Of a DNA stretch of 64,000 nt, positions 1 to 9,773 are shown in pieces. Under the pieces are notes generated by a model. That model did not search any database and was not told the DNA's origin. It saw only the letters and a program-made list of their open reading frames with translations. This stretch comes from Gyromitra esculenta (lineage: Eukaryota > Ascomycota > Pezizomycetes > Pezizales > Discinaceae), in assembly GCA_038503075.1 (NCBI GenBank), contig JBCAML010000011.1, forward strand, positions 682,001 through 746,000. Reading direction: 5' to 3'. Each line of letters begins with the position of its first letter. Position 1 is the first letter of the stretch. The translations under genes were made by a program, and so were the position numbers.

Positions 1-1578
1 ACGACTATCCTACAGGTTAGTGGTATGTGTTGGTGCAATGGAATGAAATCGCACTCTTTTTGTCCGGTGTGAACCTCCTCTAATAGCCAAGTCTATAAAT
101 AAGCACTGTGGTGCAAGCACTCAGTGACATTTCACCGAAGTAAGACAACGAGTGATCGTTCATGAACGTACATGTTCCATGTGTTGGCGGTGTTTTTGCC
201 ATCAAATCAATACTGTATCTTTTTTTGGTAGTAAATAGGTAGATGTAGGCAAAATGTGACACTCGGCTCTTCTGCAGATGTCAGAAATACACGTGCATGA
301 TGTGTATGTATTAGCGATAAAAAGGGTGCCTTGAGATTGATCTGCTTGCAAGACCTACTCCTCAATCAACCCTTAAATTTATCACCCGCCTGGTTGATTG
401 CAGGAATCTCAGACTACATAGCCTCAGGATCACGCGTGCAGCGCAGGAGACAGACATGAGTCGTGCCGACATCGCTAAACTATGTCGCATTGTTACAAGC
501 ACTGGTTGTCGGTTGGACTGAAATTAATGCCTTTTAAACAACACTATTGGCCTATACCAAGGTGACGTGTTCCCGCTTTTCAAAGCAACCGAAGCCCAGG
601 AAAATAGGTATCGTCCACAGCGCTGGTGTTCTACATGTGCATATTCTCTCTCCAGGTCTACTTTCCTAACCTGGATTTTGATTTTTGTCATTGTCCTAGT
701 CATTCTTTTACAGCTTGGTGATCCCAATATATCAGAGTACCTTTGTTTTCCTGTCCATCAACTACGAGATCAAATATTTAGTAACAGTTCCTATTCTTCG
801 CCCAAACTTCTGCATTCCATTTCCTCTTCACATTTCGATCATGATATTATAGAAAAATCGAGTGATATGTCATGAATGCATTTGCCAGTTACTATTTGTT
901 TATTCGTTTGTACACAGTACATGTAGGTTTGGTATGAGCGAAAACATACCCCCCTCACATGTGTCAAGAAGTTTGCGTTTAAAATCTATACCAGTGCCTT
1001 TTCAGCATTTCTAAAACATCTATGAAAACTTCGGTTTTGCCGTTTATTGCTTTCAGTCTTTTTCTCAGTCTTGAGTATTTAAACGCGCTATATATAATAT
1101 AAAATCCATTTAAACCCTACTTCTTTTCATCTCCCCTCGCCAGGATACATAGCCTCAGGTTCTCTAAACTAGATCCATACCACCACTGCCACCGTCTCAG
1201 TCTTGTGCCCAAACCATTCTTGTCCTAGCCAAAGGGAGATAGGGACGAAAGCGAACTTGTTATCTCGCTCTGTAAGCGGCAGCTACTTTGACAAATACCT
1301 TATACGATAAACTGCGTTGAATCTTGCCGTTACAAGATATTTCCGAATGATCCACTCCTATTCAAGGACAAGCATGTGGTCGCGGTATTCTCCGCCAGGC
1401 GTTTTGCGCCCATGGATTTTTTTTTTTGGTCTACCATTAAAGTTCGTGTTCAAAGTAAGAGCTCAAGATCATGAATTTTCCCAGGGAGCGAGCAAGGACG
1501 CGTGATTGTATTCATTCAATGGATTCCGAAGTCATATTTCATCACTCGGCGCTTTTTTTCTCTTTGCCACCATCCCAT
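1..1578. other. Gene-poor stretch, no supported gene
   Basis: No reading frame here shows family resemblance, a convincing intron chain or a sustained coding pattern. The longest open stretch (567-875, +) would give about 100 residues with one hydrophobic segment but no recognisable domain and no clear exon partners. The base pattern is AT-rich and intergenic. One copy of the repeated palindrome TACATGTA lies at 918-925. Confidence 0.5.
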
Positions 1579-1696
1579 GATCACCACCACAGACATCAGC
1601 TCGGCTGGTCTAGTGGTATGATTCTCGCTTAGGGTCACACTCTAAGTTAATATGCGAGAGGTCCCCGGTTCAAACCCGGGGTCGAGCCTGATTTGT
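1579..1696. repeat. Left arm of tRNA inverted repeat
   Basis: This 118-bp stretch (20 bp upstream flank, the tRNA-Pro gene with its intron, and 8 bp downstream) is identical, in opposite orientation, to 2289-2406. Weaker similarity continues into the 3' flank. The arms are separated by about 590 bp. Identity outside the tRNA proper indicates a segmental inverted duplication rather than two independently conserved genes. Confidence 0.9.
1599..1688 (+). tRNA. tRNA-Pro (AGG), with 18-nt intron
   Basis: The 7-bp acceptor stem pairs 1599-1605 with 1681-1687 (one G-T pair), followed by a C at the discriminator position, as in eukaryotic tRNA-Pro. The anticodon stem is CTCGC (1624-1628) with GCGAG (1654-1658). 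The anticodon AGG is at 1631-1633. An 18-nt intron (1635-1652) sits at the canonical place one base 3' of the anticodon. The T arm carries TTCAAAC between CCGG and its complement. A T-run at about 1722 can end Pol III transcription. An identical inverted copy lies at 2297-2386. Confidence 0.93.
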
Positions 1697-2288
1697 GGAG
1701 GGGGTGATTGTCTATTTTCTCTTCTTTTTTTATTCTCCCCTTTAGGGCCCTCTGGTGGACCAGAAAAAGTGCTAAAAACAAACAAGCCGACAGGAGCCAG
1801 ATATAGTGTCACGGGCACTGCTACTGCTACTACTGGCTAATTCACTAATCGAGCATAAGTTCTAGGAGACATTTATAGTGCTGATATTACCTATGACGTA
1901 TTCAATCAATTATAGCAACCCTTACTTAAAAGTAAACCGAGTATAATATATAAGAATATCTAGGAGGGTTTCTGCTAGTGAACTAGCACAAATCTAGGGC
2001 CATTTCCAAGCTATATAAACATAACTGCTGAAAATATGGTAGGTAATATTCGGTTCTTTGCGTATAAGGAACATACAGAGTAGAACCAAAAGTGTGAGTC
2101 ATCGACAAGTCCAAGCGTCTAGCCTAGTAAACCCAGATCAACCCAGTCATTTCTCTTACTCCGCCCTCTATTGTCCATTTCTATGACCCTCCTCATCTCT
2201 CTTCCTGCATGACCTGCCTGACTGAGTGTAAGGCACAAGGTGAAGAAAAAAGAGAAGAGAGGAAATAGACGGGCTATTACCCCCCTCT

Positions 2289-2406
2289 ACAAATCAGGCT
2301 CGACCCCGGGTTTGAACCGGGGACCTCTCGCATATTAACTTAGAGTGTGACCCTAAGCGAGAATCATACCACTAGACCAGCCGAGCTGATGTCTGTGGTG
2401 GTGATC
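2289..2406. repeat. Right arm of tRNA inverted repeat
   Basis: This is the reverse-complement copy of 1579-1696, identical over 118 bp including 20 bp of 5' flank and the tRNA intron. Confidence 0.9.
2297..2386 (-). tRNA. tRNA-Pro (AGG), with 18-nt intron, inverted copy
   Basis: Identical in sequence, including intron and discriminator C, to the tRNA at 1599-1688. The gene reads from 2386 down to 2297. A run of six T on the minus strand near 2250 can serve as terminator. Both copies keep every stem pair, so both look functional. Confidence 0.93.
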
Positions 2407-3061
2407 CTGGGGTTGTGAGGGGGAGGAGGAGGAAAGGGCGTCGAGTGATACTAAGTGATCTCGCAGCAGCTCGCGTCCCTAATTAAGAGTACTATTTCCT
2501 TCAACTTCTTTCGCTTTCTTTCCTGTTATTACTAGGTAGGTCGGCCTCTATTGCGTGTTTGGGGAGCTGGATTGCTGGTGTTATGATGAGGAGTTTTCCT
2601 ATTGAAGGTGGACAACGAAATAGCAACCTGCGTACAATACGTGTGTTCTCGAAGGCAAGTCCTTTTATATGGTCGCTTTCTTGTGGAGAAATCTACGTCA
2701 ACGGTTGGTAATCATTCCTCTCTAGGCTATTCCAGCGCGCACGCCTACAGTAACCAGGAAATCTACCAGATGGAAGTATTATTTTAAGAGTTGTTTTCAT
2801 AATTTTCCAAATCCCCAAACCATGGAGCAAAGTTATCCGAAAAGAAGTACCCCTTTAATACCCAAAACCATAACAAAAAAAAAGGGTGGGATATAGTAGT
2901 GTACACTGTAATTTAACAAGAGTACCACAAGAAATACCATAGGGGAAAAAAGACACCAAAATAAGATGTGAAAAAATTAATAAAAAAAGGGTTTAAAGTA
3001 CGTACACTCGTTGGAAAAGAGGAGTTGAATAAAGAGTAAATAAATAAATACCCTGTGATTT
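2407..3061. other. Intergenic, 3' flank of FCP1
   Basis: AT-rich sequence with A-runs near 2873-2882 and 2984-2990 and no supported gene. It includes the 3' untranslated region of the FCP1 gene that ends at 3062. Confidence 0.5.
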
Positions 3062-6037
3062 TCATGGAGCGACTTTTTCGTCTTCCCTGTCCTCACCACC
3101 ACCGTCATCATCAACTCCTACAATGCTCTCTGTATCCTCTTTTGTTAAGGCATATTCGTTCACTATGGTCTCCTCTTGTGTCTCCTCTTCTTCGTCGTCG
3201 CCTTGCGCTAAAAACTCCCTTTCGAATTCTGCCGCGAAACTATCGTCGTCAAAATCATCATCATCTATTTCATCGTGAACCTCTATTTCAGCGTCTTCCT
3301 GCGTGTCGTTTGGTGCCTCGGTTGTGTCTTCTGTAGTGACAGTTTCTCTAACCTCTCCGTCCTTTAGCGAGCGGTCACTTAGAGTCCGCTGTCTTTTGTT
3401 CGTCCTTGATTTCTCGGTCGAGTCGTCCGCAGCACTATCTTCATTTGCTTCCTCATCGTCTTCCGGTGTTGAGCTTCTTGATCTTTTTCCAGCCCGCTTC
3501 TCGCTTGGTGTAGACTTCACTGTTGAAGCGGATGCCATACTTTCATTCTCACTCTCGTCCTCTACAACTTCATCCAGATCATCGTCCTCATCTTCCTCTG
3601 AACCGATCCAGTTCTTGAATTCCGCATCAACGTTCATCCAGTCTACGTTCGCCATATTTGGTGCGTTGAGTTCATCGGTAGGACTGCTTGGAATCTCTTC
3701 ATCCATTTCATCAGATTCCTCGTCCTCCTCCGATAGCATTTGAATATCATCAACCTGAAATCCATTCAGCGATGACTCGTGTCGGTCTTCTGGGTGTATT
3801 TCAATGAGGTAATTTTCCTCCGGTTCTTTTCGCCAATTCGAGATCGAGTCATAAAGCCAGTTCGGAGAAACGATCTTGATTTTCGGATACCGAGCGGCGG
3901 CTTGCCTTACCTTTGCAGTGCGACTCTTGAGTAGGTTAGCAATGCATTAGAATTAACTTGCGCCATGCGAGCGCAACAAAGAAATACTATACCCTCGCAG
4001 CTACTAAATGTGTTACTTTCGAGTTGAGGCTGTCAAGCACTGTGACGCCGAAACTCTTGGCCCAGACGGCGATATCAGAGCTAGAAGTCAAAGGAAAAGA
4101 GGGAAGAAAGCACGGTTAGTTGGGCCTGGTTAAATATCAGGGATTATATAAAAATCCTTACCTTTGAACGTTTGCGCCTAACGGTATGACACCAGAAAAG
4201 ACTAAAATAACATCTCCTAAGGCCGCACGCTTCATTGCAAGCATGATTTCTTTGATGTCCGGTACAGCTTTCAGGTCTAATTTTGCTTCACCTGAGCCTG
4301 GTCGTCGCCTCCCGTCTCCCGCATCTACTAGAACTTTCCGTTTATTTTGAAATTCCTCGTAAAACCTCTTGTGTACTTCCGTTAGATGCTTCTCTAAGGC
4401 GTAGAGCTCCATATCGCGGTCTTGTAGAACACCATGTTTCTGCCTTCCGGCCTCACTTGGTGTTTCCTCTCCACTCTCCGGGTGTAAATTTTCAACAACG
4501 ATACTTTCAGCCATCTTCTCGTCCTCTCTGTCCTGCTCCTCCTGCATTTTGGCCAATGGCCTGTCGTGTTTTTGGGCATTGATGGCCTTGTCGAGGTCAT
4601 CGGTTTGGGCGCTGAGAAGACTCTGATCATCACCTGCTCCCATGGTCACGAGTTGTTCTACTGTTGAGGGTTTGACTCCGGTACTAGCATCACCCGCAGA
4701 GTCCCTAGCTTCCTTTTGTTCAGTGGAAGCCTTGTCCAGGACGGCAGAAGTCACAAGAGGCTGTGTTGGTGGTCCAGAGGGAAACTCCTGCCGTTTCGGC
4801 AGAAAACTAGAATTGATGTCTCCAATACGGGGGAAAAAGTCGTATGGTCGTACTTTCACTAGATTGTCACTCCACTTCCACACGTCTCCTCTATCATCAA
4901 TGACGACCACCATCTTTGTATCCACTGGAAATAGTCTTTGAAGGCTTTTCTGCGTCATGCTGCCACTCTCATCTCTGCTGAGCACCCGTTCACCGAATAT
5001 TGTGCCATCTGGATCAACAATATCTTTGACCATTAATGCGTAGGCTCGGGTTCCCATGGTATATATGTGAAGTTCGTAGAGTTTTGAGATGGCTTCCAGA
5101 AATTCTTTTAGCCCTGGGCGCATCTTAACATAATACCATGTCCCGCGTCCACCCACTATGTCTTCATCCAGTTTGAATCCCTTCACATCCTTGACGGCTT
5201 GGTAGTTGACGCAATACGGATCAGCCTGCCACTCTGCGACTGTAGTATCAACGGTAGCATGGATAATCGTTTGATCTAGATCTACCACTAGCGACAGTTT
5301 TTTGGATTTGAGAAGTCTCTTCTTTGCGTCTTCCTCTAACCGTGAAGCTTCCTAGTAGTGCGGGAATAGGTCAGTAGCACTAGAGAAACAGGTGCATATG
5401 CTCGTGCGCTCTGGGACAGGAAGGAAGCATACATCCTGGCTAACTGTGAGCCCAGTACTGTCATGAGCCAGCTGAATTGTCGCACGATCTTTGTTTGAAA
5501 AATAAGTGTAATCCTGTCTTCAAAACCTCCCCGCGAAAAGAAGAACCACCCCCCAGCATTAGCTTGCGAACTTATATAATTCCTTGGTAGAACCACTTGG
5601 GAAGACCTTACTCCGTCATATCCTTTCCGCACATTGAGCAAAGACCAGCGAACTGTACTGCATGCGTGCAAGGCTCTTCGATCTCTAGAATATCGACACT
5701 GTGCACATAGCAAGCATTAGTATTCTCTTCCTTCTAGACCCGTCGCAGCGGCCGGGGAGTGAGCGGGAGTGAGAGAGCAAACATACTTATCCGAATGGAT
5801 TTCGCTGCCAACCTTAACGAACCACCTCTCCAGCTTCCCCTCGATTGGCGCGTCGAACTGAGCTGAGAACTCTTTCTCGACCTGCTCCTCCTCGCCGAAC
5901 TCTGGGTACTCCGTCACAGTGGTTTTGTACTTGTATAAGAGCAAAGGCGAAAGTCGTGGAACGTCATCATCCCGTTGCTTGAGGAGCGCTGTGATGGTGA
6001 TAGGATAACGCACTGAGCGGGGCAGTTGGATAATCAT
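3062..6037 (-). CDS. FCP1: RNA polymerase II CTD phosphatase FCP1, six exons
   Basis: Removes phosphate from the C-terminal repeat domain of RNA polymerase II so the enzyme can be reused; nuclear. Exons as read: 6037-5783, 5724-5612, 5517-5433, 5351-4162, 4080-3993, 3925-3062, giving about 864 residues, usual for the family. The N-terminal part (1-150) ends with the conserved stretch EIEEPCTHAVQFAGLC. The catalytic FCPH domain holds the DxDxT motif DLDQT (D175, D177) and the second acidic motif VVVIDDRGDVW near residue 300. A BRCT domain follows (about 535-625, with FSGVIPLGANVQ and a Trp in SPNWLYDSI), then a highly acidic tail. The ATG at 6037 is the first in frame. The first intron uses a weak GTTTGC donor, chosen because only it keeps frame; the other junctions are canonical. 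Assignment is firm; exon 1/2 is the least sure join. Confidence 0.94.
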
Positions 6038-7557
6038 GCCCACCCGTTAATGTATGGTGTTGCTGTGGTGGATGGTTCTGTCGTGGTGATACAGCAGTGA
6101 TGATGAAGGAGTGGTGGTCGAAGGAACAGGCAAGAAGAGGGGGGGGCTGTTCTGGGTTTAAGTAGTGGATGGCTGGAGAAAAGGTGCCGTCGTTGAATTT
6201 AAGCTTTGTGCAGATCCCCCGTGGGCTGGTTAACGAGTTTCTCACGCGACAGACGAACTGCAAAAGCAAGGGTTTCGTAGAGCTGTCAGCTGGAGAGACC
6301 TATGCGCGTGCAACCAGCGCAATGTATTCTGCGCGTATTGGAAAGTCACGGGCTATGGACTTTTGGTGGGTTAACAAGGAACAGACGGTGACGCGAGGCA
6401 GCGGAAGAAAGAATGGATGGCTGCTCGTCAGGGTCAGGGTTGACACTCGGCGGCGGTGGTGGTGTTGGCGGCTCCTTACGCGACCTGGCGTTACACTTGA
6501 TTCCTTGTTCGACTTTTCAGTTGAAAAAAGAAAGCAATGCGAAGGTTGTCAAGGTTTTACCAGGAAGTGGGGTTCTGCTGGGTGTGGGGGGAAGGCGTGA
6601 GACAGTGGATCTTCCTCCCTTGCTGCTGCTTTGTGTCCATAGTTTTTAACCCTCCGTCCGAGGGAAATATAGCCCTTTAAATATGGATAGGGAACATAAG
6701 CTGTCTCCAGTGAAGGCCGGATACCGGAAGCGGTGGATTGGGCCAGTTGTTTGTCTTTCTCTATCCAATAGATTTCAGTCACGACCCTTGCATCTGATAA
6801 GTTGTTTCTTGGTGTTCTATGATTTCTTTCATTGAGATAACACATTAAGGCTTACCTATGACGTACGAATGTTTTGAAGCGAAGGCAGAGGGAATTATTC
6901 TGCCAGGTTGGCCTGTTGACCAAATACCATAGACCTGTGGTACTATCTTTCCCCCAGACCTTTTTGGCTTCTATCTTTTTGAGCTCTTGGATATTACTGC
7001 GGCCTGAACAGTCGTTAGCGAAGGCTTCAATTGTAACTCGATTTCTCTCCAGTCTTGAATTTTGCGAGGCTCACGGAAACAAGTAAGCTAAACCCCTTCA
7101 AAACTGTATATGCAGCCTTGCCTGTATTATCCCACTCATTGCTCAGCAGCCATACTACGCAGAATCCATGGATATTTAAACCTGAGGATTAGAAAAACGG
7201 ACAGAGGATCGGAGATTGATACATACCATACTATCACTGGTGCTCTGCGTCATATTTTTGCTGTTTTCATAGAAGCATCCAAACGTTGCCAATCTACATG
7301 TATTTTTCACTTCACATCATTCAATACGTGCCTTTCTCCATCACACGCTTTCCCGCATATCATCCCGTTCCAGCTTCTTGCACGGGAATATAGAAAGATC
7401 CATACTATCTACATGTACATATGCAGTTGAGCCGCTCAAAACTCGGGTTTGGCTACGCAGATATCTACTAAAAGTATCCGTCACGTATGGGAATTTCCGA
7501 TTTGCATATCGGGTGCTGTAGCCTCTCTAGTGTCGATTGTTAGATACATATGTACTG
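6038..7557. other. Intergenic, FCP1 upstream region
   Basis: No supported gene. Opposite-strand frames at 6169-6600 and nearby have no recognisable domain and no conserved splice partners. TACATGTA occurs at 7295-7302 and 7410-7417. Confidence 0.5.
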
Positions 7558-7558
7558 T

Positions 7559-7759
7559 TGTATTTGGCGGGTAAGTCCGTGGACTTAAAGTAAACTGGTG
7601 AGAGAGAAGGCGGCGAAAAGAGCCAATCAGATAGTATCAACTTCGTTGAAACAAGAAAGTGCTGGCAATAGCCCCAACACCGAGGTCCCAATTGGTGTGT
7701 TCCCACGCCTTCTCTCTCATCGCTTTACTTTAAGCCCATATACTTACTCGCCAAATACA
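7559..7759. mobile_element. MITE-like element with 54-bp terminal inverted repeats
   Basis: Positions 7559-7612 and the reverse complement of 7706-7759 agree at about 46 of 54 positions. Both start TGTATTTGGCG and end GAGAGAGAAGGCG. Only 93 bp separate the arms, with no coding potential. The size and structure fit a non-autonomous DNA transposon (MITE) or foldback element. No clear target-site duplication was found, so the exact ends may differ by a few bases. The family is not recognised. Confidence 0.7.
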
Positions 7760-7760
7760 A

Positions 7761-8110
7761 TGGCATGTCCTTCGCTATGACCCAAGGAAGGCTCAGAAGA
7801 CTCAAGAATATTCGGAGTAGCTAATTACCCGTGAATAGCAACTACCATCACAACGCATCACTCGCTTACCTAGCTCCCAGACCCCATAAAAGAAGCACAT
7901 ACATGTAGTTAAACTCAACCAACAGCAAACACCATCCACATGCCCATTCAAGCCCCGTCCCTTACTAAAATATTCTATATCCTAGTGACTATCTCGTGGG
8001 AGGAATACATCCCTGTCATCCTGTTCCACAATCATCAATCATTGACACTCCAAGCGTTAACTCTTAGGCTTGCTGTCAGTCTTCTATCTTACTATATGTA
8101 TTTGCCATGT
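7761..8110. other. Intergenic, pre-insertion flank of the LINE
   Basis: No gene. TACATGTAGTT occurs at 7900-7910. The sequence directly before the LINE target duplication belongs to the original empty site. Confidence 0.5.
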
Positions 8111-8127
8111 AAGATAAAAAAATATGT
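8111..8127. repeat. LINE target-site duplication, 5' copy
   Basis: The 17-mer AAGATAAAAAAATATGT is repeated exactly at 13416-13432, right after the poly(A) tail. The first two A are ambiguous with the tail, so the certain duplication is 15-17 bp. Confidence 0.92.
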
Positions 8128-8253
8128 CACGCTCCGTCTCCTCTACACTATTTTTTTCGAAAAACACCTTCCTATTCGGGACACTCAACCTTCTCGCAAA
8201 CCTCAATCCCCATCTTCAGCTCTTTAATTTTCAGCTTCATCTTAGCGTTCGTG

Positions 8254-9771
8254 ATGTCTGAAAACTCCGTACCCTTTTCTCCCTTCCCCAGTGGAAGAAA
8301 CTTCTTAGCAACTCCTCTTCTCCAGCCTTCCTCTGGCACTCCATCGAGAGTTAACTCTCCTATCCGTCCTGCAACTCCCACCATTATGTCCTCCAGTGCA
8401 CTGTCAGAGATGCAAGACATCCTCTGTAAACTCATTGCACAATCCCCCATCAATCAAACGAGCATTGCTCCTATTGTTCAAAATCTCACACTCGCTGATC
8501 CCTCACGCACCGAAGCAATTCTTATTGCTCTCGTTATCAATACCACGCACATGCTTTCATCCATTGACTCTAGGATGACCAAACTTGAAGAGCTTCTTAC
8601 ACCGTCTCAGACAGCTCCTACCAACAACCACCCCCAGCAGCTTAATCAAATCCAAGCTGCAATCACCAATCTTGCCGACAAAGTTGCCACCCAAGCGAAA
8701 CGCTCAGCTGACACGTCACCCTCTACCACTACCCCGCTCGCCAAGAAAGGGAAAAAACTCACTTTTGCCGAAGCGGCTAAAACTGCACAATCGAAAGACA
8801 CTACTGCAACACCCCAAGCCCAGAAGAGCAACCCCAAGCCCAAGGAATCAAAAGACCCTAAGGAGAAAGCACCTCGCCCTCTCCCCACTGCCGAAAGAAG
8901 ATTCTTCGCTTCCCGTACCACTGCCTCTCCCTTCGCTGAAGCTGCCGTACTATCTGCAACGCTCCCAGTAGCCATTGGTCGCGCGCTTAGAGCCGCCCAA
9001 TTTCCCAACAGTCATTCCGTCGCCCTATCAGCTACTGTTAATGATAGAGGCACCGTTACTTTCACCGCAAATCCTTTTACACCAGCCTCCACCTTTATCC
9101 CATATTTTTCAGCCATTCATAAAACTCTTAACGAATGCTGCCCTGTCGGGGATAACCCATTCAACCCTATCCGTACAGCGCCTACTGACGTCAACGTCGC
9201 GATTCATAACATCCCCACATTCGCTCTTCCCGATGAACCCAGCCAACTTACAACAACCCTCTCTGAAGCTATCCTCTATAGCGCCGATATTCAAATCACC
9301 GGCGCAAGATTCCTCAAAACAGACGTTGCCCTCCGTGCCACAAAAAAAACTACCTCGGTAGTCATCTCCTGCTCCGCAAACGACGCCAAAAAAATTGGTT
9401 CTTCAATCAAACTCTTTTCTCGACCTCGCAAGGCCAACATTATGTGGTCTGCCTCTTCAACTACTCAATGCAAAAAATGTTGGGGATTCGGCCATGCTAC
9501 TGCTGGCTGCAAAGCCCTAACCCATACCTGCCCCATTTGTTCAAACGATCACCCAAGACACGAGCATCGCTGCTCCATCCCCACATGCCCAGGAGGCGGC
9601 AATGATAAACCTATTATCAATTGCTGCCCCATTTCCCCAACCGTATGCATTAACTGCAACGGAAACCACACCGCCACCGATCTCCAATGCCCTACTCGCA
9701 AAACTATTCTGGACAAATCTAGTATCAAATCAGCCATACCAGCCGCTGATACGTCAATGTCTTCCGAATAA
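8254..9771 (+). CDS. LINE ORF1, gag-like nucleic-acid-binding protein
   Basis: About 505 residues. The first true ATG is at 8254. The N-terminal half is low-complexity and rich in Ser, Thr, Pro and Lys (basic stretch about residues 145-210). A central folded part follows. The C-terminal region carries CCHC-type zinc knuckles: CKKCWGFGHATAGC fits C-x2-C-x4-H-x4-C, with further Cys/His clusters beginning CPIC and CINC. Proteins of this kind coat the element RNA and form the RNP needed for retrotransposition. It ends TAA at 9769-9771, two bases before the ORF2 start. Confidence 0.92.
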   Translation: MSENSVPFSPFPSGRNFLATPLLQPSSGTPSRVNSPIRPATPTIMSSSALSEMQDILCKLIAQSPINQTSIAPIVQNLTLADPSRTEAILIALVINTTHMLSSIDSRMTKLEELLTPSQTAPTNNHPQQLNQIQAAITNLADKVATQAKRSADTSPSTTTPLAKKGKKLTFAEAAKTAQSKDTTATPQAQKSNPKPKESKDPKEKAPRPLPTAERRFFASRTTASPFAEAAVLSATLPVAIGRALRAAQFPNSHSVALSATVNDRGTVTFTANPFTPASTFIPYFSAIHKTLNECCPVGDNPFNPIRTAPTDVNVAIHNIPTFALPDEPSQLTTTLSEAILYSADIQITGARFLKTDVALRATKKTTSVVISCSANDAKKIGSSIKLFSRPRKANIMWSASSTTQCKKCWGFGHATAGCKALTHTCPICSNDHPRHEHRCSIPTCPGGGNDKPIINCCPISPTVCINCNGNHTATDLQCPTRKTILDKSSIKSAIPAADTSMSSE

Positions 9772-9773
9772 TT

